From NCBI RefSeq assembly GCF_000423705.1, contig NZ_KE384083.1, positions 496,001 through 560,000 of the forward strand: DNA of 64,000 bases, given 5' to 3'. Source of the stretch: Stappia stellulata DSM 5886 (GTDB lineage: Bacteria; Pseudomonadota; Alphaproteobacteria; Rhizobiales; Stappiaceae). Under the pieces are notes generated by a model. It did no database searches, was not told where the DNA came from, and saw only the letters and a program-made list of their open reading frames with translations. Each line of letters begins with the position of its first letter. The stretch's first letter is position 1. The position numbers and the translations under genes are program-made. This document shows positions 43,072 to 52,116 of this stretch, piece after piece.

Positions 43072-44237
43072 ACCTCTGGCTACCCATGGCCGCTGGGGCA
43101 GGCGCCTTGCTTGCCGTCGCGAGCTTCGTCGGCACGGACTGGGATCTTCCCCCTGTCGATACCGAGCAGGTCGGTTACCGCGGGACCGGCATGTACAAGA
43201 CCCGGGACAGGGAAAAAGAGGCTGCGCTCAAGGCGGCGAATGTCGTCCCCGAGGCACCCTGGGAAGCCGATCCCGAAGGCGATCGGGCAGGTGACATCTA
43301 CGAGAACGTCCAGGTTCTCGGCCACCTCTCCGACGACCAGTTCAACCAGTTCATGGCGGCGATCACCGAGTGGATCGCCCCTGAAGAAGGCTGCGTCTAC
43401 TGTCACAACGCGGAAAATTTCGCCACCGACGACGTTTATCAAAAGGTCGTTTCCCGGCGGATGATCCAGATGACGCAGGCGATCAACGAGGACTGGACGC
43501 CGCATGTGCAGCAGGTGGGCGTGACCTGCTACACCTGTCACCGCGGACAGGCGATCCCGGCCAATGTCTGGTCGCGCGATACCTCCCCGACCCCGGCACC
43601 CGGCATGGCCGGATACCGCGCCGGCCAGAACGTCGTGGCGAAATACGGCGGCAACTCCGCGCTGCCGCAAAACGCTCTGGAGGACTATCTCCTCGAAGAC
43701 AAGGCCATCCGCGTCCATTCCAACACCGCGCTGCCGACCGGAACCAACCCGGCCGGCACCAAGGAAACGGAAAACACCTGGTCGCTGATGATGCATATGT
43801 CGGAGAGCCTGGGTGCCAATTGCACGACGTGCCACAACTCGCGCGCCTTCAACGACTGGGACCAGAGTCCGCCGCAACGGGTGAGCGCCTGGCACGGCAT
43901 CCGCATGTCGCGGGCGCTCAACAACGACTATCTGGTCGGTCTGGCGCCGCTCTTTCCCGACAGCCGCAAGGGCCCGGCCGGCGATGTCTACAAGGTCAGC
44001 TGCGCGACCTGCCACAATGGCGTGCAGAAGCCCCTCTACGGTGTGTCGATGCTCGAGGACTACGTCGACGCACTGTCGAGAAAGACGCAAACCGGCGTGC
44101 CGGACTACAGCACCTATGTGCCCGGCGAAACGCTGACGCTGGAGCCGGCGCCCGACGCCGGAACCACCTCGAGCCTCGTGCCCGCGCAGGGGCAGGCCGC
44201 CGGGGAACGGAACGTGGCAGCGGTCGCCGGACAGTAG
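43068..44237 (+). CDS. pufC: Tetrahaem cytochrome subunit of the reaction centre, membrane-anchored without lipobox
   Basis: 389 aa periplasmic subunit that re-reduces the photo-oxidised special pair. Four CxxCH haem sites: CVYCH (109), CYTCH (154), CTTCH (252), CATCH (312). Met-rich helices before each ([22 protein letters not shown]) supply axial ligands. The N-terminal hydrophobic segment (residues about 3-22, [20 protein letters not shown]) is not followed by a lipobox Cys, so unlike Blastochloris PufC it should remain as an uncleaved membrane anchor or be cleaved by signal peptidase I. C-terminal tail is Ala/Gly/Pro-rich. Last gene of the puf operon; PufX absent. Confidence 0.96.
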   Translation: MNLWLPMAAGAGALLAVASFVGTDWDLPPVDTEQVGYRGTGMYKTRDREKEAALKAANVVPEAPWEADPEGDRAGDIYENVQVLGHLSDDQFNQFMAAITEWIAPEEGCVYCHNAENFATDDVYQKVVSRRMIQMTQAINEDWTPHVQQVGVTCYTCHRGQAIPANVWSRDTSPTPAPGMAGYRAGQNVVAKYGGNSALPQNALEDYLLEDKAIRVHSNTALPTGTNPAGTKETENTWSLMMHMSESLGANCTTCHNSRAFNDWDQSPPQRVSAWHGIRMSRALNNDYLVGLAPLFPDSRKGPAGDVYKVSCATCHNGVQKPLYGVSMLEDYVDALSRKTQTGVPDYSTYVPGETLTLEPAPDAGTTSSLVPAQGQAAGERNVAAVAGQ

Positions 44238-44270
44238 CCGGTCAAGCGTCGTCGCACCGCGAACACAAAG

Positions 44271-44306
44271 ACCGCCGGGCCTCACCGCCCGGCGGTTTCA
44301 TTTTGT
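44271..44306 (+). terminator. Terminator of the bchCXYZ-puf operon
   Basis: Perfect ten-base stem ACCGCCGGGC (44271-44280) with GCCCGGCGGT (44287-44296), six-base loop, followed by TTCATTTTG. Lies 33 bp after pufC and before the convergent exporter gene; probably bidirectional. Confidence 0.85.
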
Positions 44307-44322
44307 CCTCAGCGACGCGCCG

Positions 44323-45258
44323 TCATGCAGCCGATTGCCGTCCGCGCTTCAGGCTTGCAAGCGTCAGCCCGTAGATACACGCCACGATGAGCACGAAGGA
44401 AACGACCTGGTAGGGCGCGACAGCCTCGCCCAGGAAGACAGCGGCAAGCACCATCGTAACGGCCGGCCAGGGTGCCGTGATGGAACTGGCCAGAGACACG
44501 TCGATGTGACGGACTGCATGGAACCAGACGATGAGTTCGAGATAATAGACCAGCCCGAGCACGATGGCGTGGGACGCGAAAAGAGCGCGCGCGACCCCGC
44601 CGTCGAAGCCGCCGCCGGCGACAAGCATCAGGGCGAGAAAGACAGTCGAGATCGCGACCCGGAAGAACGTCACCTGGGCCGGCGTCACCGGTGTCTGCGT
44701 CAGTTCCTCGCGAATGATCACATGGGCCACACTCCACAGGAACGGCACGCCGAGGGCGACGAGAAACCAGAGCGAGAGGCCGGAGGGGCGGAACGTTCCG
44801 CCGGTGGCGAGGAAGACCAGTGTCGCGAGGAGCACCGAGGTGATCAACAGTTCCAGCGCTGTCTTGCGGCGACCGAGAAAAATCGTCTCCCACGCGATTG
44901 CGAACAGCGGATAGACCTGAATCGCAATTGCCAGATTTACGCTCCCCGCCTTCTCGGCCCCGAGGACGTAAAGATAAGTCGACAGGCCGAACATCGCACC
45001 GGTGGCCAGCGCAATGACGAGTGCCCGGCGCCGGCGGCGAGGCGCCCAGCTTGCCGCAAACACCCCCTTTCGCGTGCCGATCATCTCGCCGGCGAAGAGC
45101 GGGACCGCGAAAACGACCTGCCACACAGACAACGCAAACGCGAAGACCAGCGCCTCCATACGCAGGTCCCGCGCATTCGACAGAACCGGCATGACGGCAA
45201 GCAATGCCAGACAGACGAGCGCCAGCAGGATGCCAATTTTTGTATCGGGACGCCTCAT
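44323..45258 (-). CDS. EamA/DMT-family transporter
   Basis: 311 aa with about ten hydrophobic helices in two EamA repeats. The first repeat runs through WQVVFAVPLFAGEMIGTRKG and AEKAGSVNLAIAIQVYPLFA; the second has SITAPWPAVTMVLAAVFLGE, the typical EamA helix. ATG 45258 is preferred because GAGG lies 5 bp before it; a GTG at 45264 is in frame. Such proteins mostly export amino acids or other small metabolites; the substrate is unknown. Divergent from a MocR-type regulator, a recurrent pairing that suggests PLP/amino-acid-related control. Not a usual photosynthesis gene although it lies inside the cluster. Confidence 0.88.
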   Translation of the reverse strand: MRRPDTKIGILLALVCLALLAVMPVLSNARDLRMEALVFAFALSVWQVVFAVPLFAGEMIGTRKGVFAASWAPRRRRRALVIALATGAMFGLSTYLYVLGAEKAGSVNLAIAIQVYPLFAIAWETIFLGRRKTALELLITSVLLATLVFLATGGTFRPSGLSLWFLVALGVPFLWSVAHVIIREELTQTPVTPAQVTFFRVAISTVFLALMLVAGGGFDGGVARALFASHAIVLGLVYYLELIVWFHAVRHIDVSLASSITAPWPAVTMVLAAVFLGEAVAPYQVVSFVLIVACIYGLTLASLKRGRQSAA

Positions 45259-45271
45259 GATCACCTCGGTT

Positions 45272-45332
45272 TTGATATGATTGATACCGAAAATTGATAT
45301 TGTTATTGATGCGCTTCAAGGTTTATATTGAT
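45272..45332. promoter_or_regulatory. Repeated TTGAT elements between EamA and MocR genes
   Basis: TTGAT occurs five times in the same orientation, at 45272, 45281, 45294, 45306 and 45328, the first three as TTGATA. Direct repeats in a divergent promoter are the typical MocR operator layout; the distances (9, 13, 12, 22 bp) are partly near one helical turn. Confidence 0.5.
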
Positions 45333-45335
45333 CTC

Positions 45336-46733
45336 ATGTCAATCTGGTTGCCCAAACTCGACGGTCGACGCGGCGCGAAGTACCAGCGCATCGTCGAGGC
45401 TCTTGCCGAAGACATCGCCTCGGGACGCCTGCCGCCGGGAACACGCCTCCCTCCCTATCGCGAACTTGCCTATCGGCTGGCCGTATCGGCACAAACCGTC
45501 AGCCGCGCCTATACGCAGGCGACGCGACGCGGGCTGCTGCGCGGCGAAACCGGTCGCGGCACCTTTGTCGCCGATCCGTCCGAAGGGGCCGCAAGCACGC
45601 CGCCGCCGTCCCTGACGCGCGACACATCGGGACCGGTCGACCTGTCGCGCAACCTGCCCTCGCCAAGCCGGGCGGACGGGCCTCTCCGCGAGGCGCTGCG
45701 CGAGATCGGCGCAGCCAGCGACCTGCGGATGTTCCTCGACTATCAAAGCGGCAACGGCACGCGACGGGATCACGACGCGGCAGCCCGCAGCTGGCTGCAA
45801 GAATGCGGCCTGACCGCCGCCGGGGGCGAAGTGATCGGCACCTGCGGTGCGCAGCACGGCCTGTTCTGTGCCCTGACCGCGCTGCTGTCGCCGGGAGACG
45901 TCATGCTCACCGAGGCGCTTGGCTACGCCCCGGTGCGCGTCGTCGCCGAACGCCTGGCGCTGCGCATCCTCCCGGTGGAAATCGACACGGAAGGGGTCTG
46001 TCCGGAAAGCCTCGAACGGATCTGTCGGGAGCGCCCGGTTCGCCTGCTCTATCTCACGCCGACGCTGCAGTCACCGACGACAGCGACCCTGTCCGAGGGG
46101 CGGCGGCGGCGTCTGGCCGAGATCGCCCGGCGTCATGACATGCTGATCCTGGAGGACGACGTTTTCGGTCCGTTGAAAGAAGACCGCCCGCCCCCCATCG
46201 CGCAGTTCGCGCCGGAACGGACGATCTATGTCACCAGCCTGTCGAAAAGCGTGGCGCCGGGCTTGCGGATCGGTTTCGTCCACGCGCCATCGGCGCTTGC
46301 GACGGCGGTACGCCGGGCCGTCGTGCTCAGCGTGTGGATGACCCCGCCGCTGATGGACGAAATCGCGGTGCGCCTGATCCGGAGCGGCGCAGCGTTGCGC
46401 CTTCTCCAGGAACAGCGCGCAACGGCGCATCGACGGCAAGTCCTCGCGCGCCGGATTCTCGGACGCTTCGACCTGCACGCCGACCCGCAAGGCCTGCATG
46501 CCTGGCTGCGCCTGCCCGACGGCTGGACCGCGGGCAGCTTTCGAACGGCTGCCGAGGAACGGGGCGTGCTGGTGTCTGACGCGCGCGATTTTGCCGCCAC
46601 CGGGGTCGATGCGCCGGCAGCCGCGCGTCTGAGCCTCGGGCACGAGCCGGCAGACCACCGGCTCAAGACCGGCCTCGCCCGCCTCGCCGACCTGCTGTCG
46701 CGCCCGCCCCAGTCCGATGTGCTCTTCTTGTGA
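45336..46733 (+). CDS. MocR/PdxR-family regulator (GntR HTH + aminotransferase-like domain)
   Basis: 465 aa from ATG 45336 (MSIWLPKLDGRRG). The winged HTH of the GntR type is at residues about 12-80 (YQRIVEALAEDIASGRLPPG, LAYRLAVSAQTVSRAYTQAT, RGETGRGTFVADP). A fold-type I aminotransferase domain follows. Its PLP lysine is in IYVTSLSKSVAPGLRIGFVH and the cofactor-contact strand is MLILEDDVFGPL. It most likely controls the divergent EamA exporter. An upstream ATG (45294) overlaps the repeat region and adds only hydrophobic residues. It converges with idi, 25 bp apart. Confidence 0.9.
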   Translation: MSIWLPKLDGRRGAKYQRIVEALAEDIASGRLPPGTRLPPYRELAYRLAVSAQTVSRAYTQATRRGLLRGETGRGTFVADPSEGAASTPPPSLTRDTSGPVDLSRNLPSPSRADGPLREALREIGAASDLRMFLDYQSGNGTRRDHDAAARSWLQECGLTAAGGEVIGTCGAQHGLFCALTALLSPGDVMLTEALGYAPVRVVAERLALRILPVEIDTEGVCPESLERICRERPVRLLYLTPTLQSPTTATLSEGRRRRLAEIARRHDMLILEDDVFGPLKEDRPPPIAQFAPERTIYVTSLSKSVAPGLRIGFVHAPSALATAVRRAVVLSVWMTPPLMDEIAVRLIRSGAALRLLQEQRATAHRRQVLARRILGRFDLHADPQGLHAWLRLPDGWTAGSFRTAAEERGVLVSDARDFAATGVDAPAAARLSLGHEPADHRLKTGLARLADLLSRPPQSDVLFL

Positions 46734-46758
46734 GATCGCGCGGCAATGCGGGGCAGGT

Positions 46759-47295
46759 TTACAGGCTGGAGAAGGACAGGTCCGGATAGCGTTGCAGATA
46801 GAGCCTGAACCAGGGCGTGAAGCGCTGCGGCTGGGCTGAAACCTCACACGCCAACTCGTCCGGCGTGACCCATCGCGTCGCCATGACCTCGTCCGGGTCC
46901 GGGTCGAGCGCGAGCGTCGTGCGATCCACGTTGGCGACGAACATCGTCACGCGTTCGTGCTCGTGAAGCCCGCCGCCGACATCGGCGGAGTATTCAAGGG
47001 TGCGTCGCCGCTCCAGCGGAATCGAGATCCCGAGCTCCTCGCCGAGCCTGCGCGTGGCGCAGGCCTCGACCGGCTCGTCCCAGTTCGGATGCGAGCAGCA
47101 GGTGTTCGCCCACAGCCCGCCGCAATGGTATTTCGAGGAGGCACGCTGCTGGATGAGCAGGTGCGGCCCGTCGAAGACGAAGACGGAAATTGCCAGATGG
47201 AATACGGCATCGCGATGCGCCTGGAGCTTCTCGATCGGGAACAGCGACCCGTCGCCGGCGATGCCGGGAATGATGATGTCGGTCGATGCGGTCAT
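46759..47295 (-). CDS. idi: Isopentenyl-diphosphate delta-isomerase (type I)
   Basis: 178 aa Nudix-fold enzyme interconverting IPP and DMAPP, needed for GGPP synthesis by CrtE. Catalytic Cys and metal-binding region are seen in LWANTCCSHPNWDEPVEACA, the Nudix helix in TRRLGEELGISI, and the second catalytic Glu region in VGGGLHEHERVTMFVANV. Start at 47295 (MTASTDIIIPG); the upstream extension is not conserved. It lies 82 bp after hemA as last gene of the bchF superoperon. Together with dxs it forms a cluster-borne isoprenoid supply module. Confidence 0.94.
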   Translation of the reverse strand: MTASTDIIIPGIAGDGSLFPIEKLQAHRDAVFHLAISVFVFDGPHLLIQQRASSKYHCGGLWANTCCSHPNWDEPVEACATRRLGEELGISIPLERRRTLEYSADVGGGLHEHERVTMFVANVDRTTLALDPDPDEVMATRWVTPDELACEVSAQPQRFTPWFRLYLQRYPDLSFSSL

Positions 47296-47377
47296 CGCGC
47301 TCTCCAGGCGGCAGGTCGCACGAACCGCGCTCCCCCTGTGCAGGCGGTCACGCCATCCTTGCGGTGATGGGCGGCGG

Positions 47378-48595
47378 TCAGGCAACCGCGCGGGACAGGG
47401 CGCATTGCGACCAGAGGTCGTTCAGCGCCCGGACCAGATGATCGATGTCGTCGTCGCTGTGCAACGGCGACGGCGTGAAGCGCAGTCGCTCCGTGCCTTC
47501 CGGCACCGTCGGGTGGTTGATCGGCTGAACGTAGATCCCATAGCCGTCCAGCAGCAAGTCCGAAAGCCATTTGCACTTCGCCGCATTGCCGACCATCACC
47601 GGCACGATGTGGCTCGGGTTCGGCATATGCGGGATACCGTGCCGGTCGAGCAGCGCGCGAAGCCGCGCGACCCGGTCCGCCTGCAGCTTGCGCTCCGCGC
47701 GGCTTTCCTTCAAGTGCCGGATCGAGGCGGTGGCGCCCGCGGCCAGGGCCGGCGGCAGTGCCGTGGTGAAGATGAAGCCGGAGGCGAACGAGCGCACGAA
47801 ATCGCAAAGGTCGCGGTCGGCCGCGATGTATCCCCCCATCACACCGAAGGCCTTGCCGAGTGTGCCCTCGATCACCGTGATGCGGTCCATGAGGCCTTCG
47901 CGCTCGGCCACCCCGCCGCCGCGCGGACCGTAGAGGCCGACGCCGTGCACCTCGTCCAGATAGGTCATCGCGCCGTGCTTCTCCGCGACCGCGCAGATCT
48001 CGGCGATGGGCGCGATATCGCCGTCCATCGAGTAGACGCTTTCGAAGGCGACGAGCTTCGGCCGGGACGGATCGTCCAGCGACAGCAGACGGTCGAGATC
48101 CTCCGGCGAATTGTGCTTCCAGATGCGTTTTTCCGCCCGCGAATGGCGAATTCCCTCGATCATCGAGGCGTGATTGAGCGCGTCGGAATAGACGATGCAG
48201 CCGGGAATGCGTGACGCCAGCGTGCCGAGCGCGGCCCAGTTCGAAACATAGCCGGAGGTGAAGATGAGCGCCGCTTCCTTGCCATGCAGCTCCGCCAGCT
48301 CCGCTTCCAACGCCACATGATAGTGGTTCGTGCCGGATATGTTGCGGGTTCCCCCCGCACCAGCGCCACAGCGGTCGATGGCGTCCTTCATGGCGGCCGT
48401 CACGATCGGGTGTTGGCCCATGCCGAGATAGTCGTTGGAACACCAGACGGTCACATCGTGCTGACTGCCGTCGTCGCGGTAGCGCACCGCCCGCGGGAAC
48501 TCGCCCGACATCCGCTCCAGATCGGCGAAGACACGATAGTTGCCCGCATCGCGCAGTCCGTCGAGCGCCTGAGCGAAATAGGTTTTCATGTCCAT
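47378..48595 (-). CDS. hemA: 5-aminolevulinate synthase
   Basis: 405 aa PLP enzyme (C4/Shemin pathway) condensing glycine and succinyl-CoA, the entry to tetrapyrroles and a hallmark of alphaproteobacteria. [20 protein letters not shown] and the Gly-rich [20 protein letters not shown] match the family; the PLP-binding Lys is in [40 protein letters not shown] and [12 protein letters not shown] are also typical. The start overlaps the puhE end by 10 bp, GGGGGA being 7-8 bp upstream. Being cotranscribed with acsF and bch genes ties ALA supply to bacteriochlorophyll demand; another housekeeping copy may exist elsewhere. Confidence 0.97.
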   Translation of the reverse strand: MDMKTYFAQALDGLRDAGNYRVFADLERMSGEFPRAVRYRDDGSQHDVTVWCSNDYLGMGQHPIVTAAMKDAIDRCGAGAGGTRNISGTNHYHVALEAELAELHGKEAALIFTSGYVSNWAALGTLASRIPGCIVYSDALNHASMIEGIRHSRAEKRIWKHNSPEDLDRLLSLDDPSRPKLVAFESVYSMDGDIAPIAEICAVAEKHGAMTYLDEVHGVGLYGPRGGGVAEREGLMDRITVIEGTLGKAFGVMGGYIAADRDLCDFVRSFASGFIFTTALPPALAAGATASIRHLKESRAERKLQADRVARLRALLDRHGIPHMPNPSHIVPVMVGNAAKCKWLSDLLLDGYGIYVQPINHPTVPEGTERLRFTPSPLHSDDDIDHLVRALNDLWSQCALSRAVA

Positions 48596-49488
48596 GAGGA
48601 GGTCCCCCGCTTGTGTGTTGTGTTCTTTGCGCGCGTCTCGCCGGGGGCGGTTCGGGCAGGTGTCATGTGGGTCGGGCTGCGCCCGTCGTCGTCGCCGCTG
48701 CGGTCGACGGTGTCAAAAGAGGGGTCCGACGCGGCGCGGTCGCGCGCGGCCCAGAGCCAGAGCTGCTCGTCGGAAACAGGCAGCACCAGAAAGATATGCT
48801 CCAGAACGGCCAACGCCATGAAGGTGGTGAGCAGCATGAAGGCCACCGCGCGGTGGGCATCGGCTTCCCCGAGGGCGAGCGACATCAAGACCCAGAGCGG
48901 ATAGATCGACACAATGATCGTGACCGGCAACAACCAGCTGATCCGATCGGTGCGAAAGTAGCTCGTGAGATAGCGCAAGCGTTTCGGGATCAGGACGCTT
49001 GCCGCGCGCGGCGCACCCATGAAGATGTTGAGCTTGGCGCTGAGGCGCATCCCCCAAAGCAGGAGATAGGTCCAAAGGCCGGCGTGATTGTCACCGCCGG
49101 CGACAAGCAGGGTCACGAGCGCCCCGCCCGCCAGAAGAGCAAGTTCGTGATCTCGCACGGCGAGAAAGGCGAGGCGAAACCGCTGCAAACCACGCGCGCC
49201 GCCCGGACAACGGCTGTGGCGCGGACCGGTGATCATCCCGAACAGGAAGGTCGCCTCCAGCCAGGCCCAGACCGCCAGGGCGCTGCCGAACCCGAGATAG
49301 GTGCCGGTCACACTTTGCATGCCCGAACTGGCATGAAGACCCGCGCATCCCGCCAGCGCACCGAGGGTGAAGGCCACCATCAGGCGCCTTTGCCAGCGAT
49401 CGCTCTGCCAGGCGGCGAACATCACCACACCGGTCGCAAGCCACCAGACAAACAGTGCCACAAGGCCGGCTATCGCGAGATCAACCAC
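48586..49488 (-). CDS. puhE: PuhE, putative photosynthetic complex assembly protein
   Basis: 300 aa integral membrane protein with about seven hydrophobic segments (e.g. LALAIAG-like start [60 protein letters not shown]). The [10 protein letters not shown] loop is a family hallmark. Starts at GTG 49488, 11 bp after acsF; the open frame upstream runs through acsF and is rejected. In Rhodobacter capsulatus PuhE modulates bacteriochlorophyll synthesis and assembly; biochemistry is unknown. C-terminal 40 residues are polar and probably cytoplasmic. Confidence 0.9.
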   Translation of the reverse strand: MVDLAIAGLVALFVWWLATGVVMFAAWQSDRWQRRLMVAFTLGALAGCAGLHASSGMQSVTGTYLGFGSALAVWAWLEATFLFGMITGPRHSRCPGGARGLQRFRLAFLAVRDHELALLAGGALVTLLVAGGDNHAGLWTYLLLWGMRLSAKLNIFMGAPRAASVLIPKRLRYLTSYFRTDRISWLLPVTIIVSIYPLWVLMSLALGEADAHRAVAFMLLTTFMALAVLEHIFLVLPVSDEQLWLWAARDRAASDPSFDTVDRSGDDDGRSPTHMTPARTAPGETRAKNTTHKRGTSSWT

Positions 49489-49499
49489 GGTGCTCTTCC

Positions 49500-50588
49500 T
49501 TACCAGACGGGCTCGAGCCGGCTTACATCCGGAATGGCGTTGGACTTGGTCGGAATGACATAGATCCCGGCGAATGCCACCGCAGCGGCGGTTCCCCAGA
49601 ACGCCTTGCCGATCGCCCCGCTCACGCCGCCGCGTTGGATCGCCGCGTTCATGCGCGTGTTGATCCGGTTCAGCCGGCGGAAGCCCCTGAGCAGCGCCGG
49701 ATTGTCGAGGTCGAGAACCAGCGGAAACACCTGGCGGGTGATTTCCGAGGTGATGCGGAACACCTTCATGTCGTAGTCCTCGATGTCGACGCCGAGGCCC
49801 TTGTGGAAGGCGGGTCTTGCGTGATCGCGCACATACATCGTCGCGAAAACGGCGAGCAGGAAGAACTTGATCCAGTATTTGTTGCGCCCCGCAAGAAGCT
49901 TCGGGTCGCTGCGCATCAGCAGCGAGAAGGCCTCGCCGTGGCGGAACTCGTCGTTGCACCATTCGCGGAACCACTTGAAGATCGGGTGGAACCGGCGCTC
50001 GGGATGCTGCTCCAGATGGCGATAGATCGTGATATAGCGGGCGTAGCCGATCTTCTCCGACAGATAGGTCGCGTAGTAGATGAACTTCGGCTTGAAGAAG
50101 GTGTATTTCTTCGCCTTGGCGAGAAAGCCCATGTTCACGCCAATGCCGAATTCCTTCAGCGCATCGTTGATGAAGCCGGCGTGGCGGGACTCGTCGCGGC
50201 TCATGTAGCCGAATAGCTCGCAGATGTCGGGGTTCGACCCGCGCCGTTTCATCTCCTTGTAGAGCACGCAGCCGGAAAACTCCGCCGTCAGCGAACTGAC
50301 GAGAAAGTCCACCAGTTCCTTGCGCAGATCGTCGGGCAGACCCTCGATGTCGAGATCGTCCCAGTCGGCGTTGCGCTTGAAGTGTCCCTTGTTGGGATCT
50401 GACTTCAGTTCCGCGATCAACGCATCCCACTCGCCGCGCACGCTGCTGACGTCGATGCGGTCGAGCTCGTCGAAATCCGTGGTGTAGAACCGCGGATTGA
50501 GCATGGTCGATTCAAGGGCCGCCTTGGTCGTTTCATTGACGGGCACCGCTTCGGGGTTTCCGGTCTTCGGAGCGACGTGGGTGTTCAT
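49500..50588 (-). CDS. acsF: Aerobic Mg-protoporphyrin IX monomethyl ester cyclase
   Basis: 362 aa diiron oxygenase that forms ring E of chlorophyll in an O2-dependent reaction. Two diiron motifs are visible: [20 protein letters not shown] and [16 protein letters not shown], plus the upstream Glu in [20 protein letters not shown]. Start at 50588 (MNTHVAPK); its ATG overlaps the stop of the preceding small ORF. No bchE (anaerobic, radical-SAM cyclase) is seen in the window, which indicates that pigment synthesis can occur under oxygen. BciE/Ycf54-type helper proteins are not visible nearby. Confidence 0.97.
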   Translation of the reverse strand: MNTHVAPKTGNPEAVPVNETTKAALESTMLNPRFYTTDFDELDRIDVSSVRGEWDALIAELKSDPNKGHFKRNADWDDLDIEGLPDDLRKELVDFLVSSLTAEFSGCVLYKEMKRRGSNPDICELFGYMSRDESRHAGFINDALKEFGIGVNMGFLAKAKKYTFFKPKFIYYATYLSEKIGYARYITIYRHLEQHPERRFHPIFKWFREWCNDEFRHGEAFSLLMRSDPKLLAGRNKYWIKFFLLAVFATMYVRDHARPAFHKGLGVDIEDYDMKVFRITSEITRQVFPLVLDLDNPALLRGFRRLNRINTRMNAAIQRGGVSGAIGKAFWGTAAAVAFAGIYVIPTKSNAIPDVSRLEPVW

Positions 50589-50890
50589 AGCGTTGCCCTT
50601 TCGGAGAATGAAAATTCGCACAGTTCCATGAATTCGAAGTCGCCGGTGGCACGCGTCCAGGCGCGCTCAAGCCGGCTTGCCCGGGTGATCGTGGCCGTGC
50701 GGCGAAAGCTCTGGCATTCGCCATAGGGCACCGCGACGGGCGCGCCATGCACCATCACCTCGTCGCCCGGATAGACGACCGCGCCATTGTCGAAGCGCAC
50801 GTGGGCGCCGAGCTGGTCGAAGGTGTTGTTGATCTCCACGGTGCAGGGCACCTCGACGCGCTTTCGCGACAAGAGGGACAGTTTCGCCAT
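50585..50890 (-). CDS. Conserved small protein between puhC and acsF
   Basis: 101 aa, soluble, Val/Ala/Phe-rich beta pattern: [60 protein letters not shown]. Start at 50890 gives a 7-bp spacing from GGAGG; ATG 50896 lies against the RBS. It overlaps the puhC neighbourhood by a few bases and ends in an ATGA overlap with acsF, so it is fully embedded in the operon. Its position corresponds to the small unnamed/puhD-type ORF in other clusters, but I cannot show homology. Because it is translationally coupled to acsF, a role in the cyclase step is possible (inference). Confidence 0.8.
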   Translation of the reverse strand: MAKLSLLSRKRVEVPCTVEINNTFDQLGAHVRFDNGAVVYPGDEVMVHGAPVAVPYGECQSFRRTATITRASRLERAWTRATGDFEFMELCEFSFSERATL

Positions 50891-50892
50891 CG

Positions 50893-51411
50893 TCATTCCT
50901 CCCCTTTATTGCCCTGGACACCCCGGTCCAGGAATCCGACAAACTGGGCGACGATGTCGGACCCGAAGGCATTGAGATAAATCCGCTCCCCCGTCGCGGT
51001 GTCGGAAACCGAGACCGCACCGCTGTCCCACCGGATCACGCGATAGGGAAGGTGCTGGGGGGCTTCCTCGACCAAGCGGATCCGCTTCAGTGCGGGCAGC
51101 GCCCCGCCGGCAAAGCCGCCCTTGCCCGGCTCGAGCCGCGCGATGGTTGTTCCCGACGCTGCATCCGCCACCAGGATGATGCCGTCGGCGCGCTCCGAGA
51201 ACACGATGTCGCGCATGTCGACCGGGTTTCCGATCACATTGCGAACCGTGCCGATTTCCGTCGTCTGCCCGAAGATGACCGCCGCAAAGACAAAGGCTAT
51301 GAGGCCGACCGCGCCAAACAGCGGAAGCCGGGGAAACGCCGACCAGGAGGGCCGCGCTTCCGGACGCCGTCCTTGCGGATGCATCTGCTCGGGGTTGGCG
51401 AATACGGTCAC
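50893..51411 (-). CDS. puhC: PuhC, photosynthetic complex assembly protein
   Basis: 172 aa. A short cytoplasmic N-terminus precedes one transmembrane helix (LPLFGAVGLIAFVFAAVIFG, residues about 29-48). The periplasmic domain has RDIVFSERADGIILVADAAS and LPYRVIRWDSGAVSVSDTAT, ending GSDIVAQFVGFLDRGVQGNK. This is the family pattern. PuhC supports reaction-centre/LH1 reorganisation. GTG start at 51411 with AGGAGA about 5 bp upstream. It follows puhB by 9 bp in the puhA-puhB-puhC order found across purple bacteria. Confidence 0.92.
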   Translation of the reverse strand: MTVFANPEQMHPQGRRPEARPSWSAFPRLPLFGAVGLIAFVFAAVIFGQTTEIGTVRNVIGNPVDMRDIVFSERADGIILVADAASGTTIARLEPGKGGFAGGALPALKRIRLVEEAPQHLPYRVIRWDSGAVSVSDTATGERIYLNAFGSDIVAQFVGFLDRGVQGNKGEE

Positions 51412-51420
51412 GACTGTCTC

Positions 51421-52116
51421 CTATCCTGTCAGGGACGCGGGCTGGCGCAGGCCGCGCACGACCCGGGCCGGACGGTGCGCTGCGGCGGCGGGCCTCTCCG
51501 CCGCGACCTGTTCGGTGTCGCCAAGCTGTGTCTGCAGCTCCTTTGCCAGCAGGCTGGCGACGGCGACGACATCGGGAAGGCAGATCATCGCCGGCTCGGG
51601 ATGAGTGAAGCGCCACCCGCGGGCATGCGGCCACAGGATCAGCCACGACAGGCGAACGTCGGGCTTGAGCTTCAAGGCGATCGTGCCGCTGCCGTCGCCG
51701 CGCTTGTCGACGCTCGCCGAGACGATTTCGGCGAATGGCAGATTGAACGTGACCGACAGGGCGACGCCGATGCGAAACACCACGCGGGCGTTGGTGATCG
51801 TATAGAGCGTCGTGCGGTTGATCGCCCAGGCGAACCCCTCGGCAAGAACGAGGACAATGGCGGCCATCGTGGTCAGGGCACCGGCGGAAAACAGCACGTA
51901 GCCGATCGGGCGACCGTCATAATATCCCGCCACCAGCGCCCAGCCGATGATCACGAGGAAATAGGCCGCGATCCAGCGCGTCTTGAGAATGCGCCGTGCC
52001 ACATGGCGCATCTCGGGGCGGCCCTGCCAGAGGATGAACTCACCCTCCGGAAGGTCCTCCGGAAGACCCGGGACGGGTTCGAAATCGTGCTCCGGAGACT
52101 TGAACTGCCCGCTCAT
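51421..52116 (-). CDS. puhB: PuhB, reaction-centre assembly protein
   Basis: 231 aa. N-terminal acidic segment with EGEFILWQGRPEMRHVARRI, then about three transmembrane helices (IAAYFLVIIGWALVAGYY, YVLFSAGALTTMAAIVLVLA) and a bacterial PH-like domain (TLYTITNARVVFRIGVALSV, FNLPFAEIVSASVDKRGDG). PuhB is a dimeric assembly factor for the reaction centre in R. capsulatus. The ATG overlaps the puhA stop (ATGA). C-terminal 45 residues are Ala/Arg-rich and variable. Confidence 0.94.
   Translation of the reverse strand: MSGQFKSPEHDFEPVPGLPEDLPEGEFILWQGRPEMRHVARRILKTRWIAAYFLVIIGWALVAGYYDGRPIGYVLFSAGALTTMAAIVLVLAEGFAWAINRTTLYTITNARVVFRIGVALSVTFNLPFAEIVSASVDKRGDGSGTIALKLKPDVRLSWLILWPHARGWRFTHPEPAMICLPDVVAVASLLAKELQTQLGDTEQVAAERPAAAAHRPARVVRGLRQPASLTG

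Noticed and set aside
43069-44320. pufX downstream of pufM/pufC
   Set aside because: No small hydrophobic frame resembling PufX; pufC ends at 44237 and a terminator follows directly.
44335-45297. Plus-strand frame opposite the EamA gene
   Set aside because: Hydrophilic mirror of a membrane protein gene; EamA on minus has an RBS, a clear start and transmembrane pattern.
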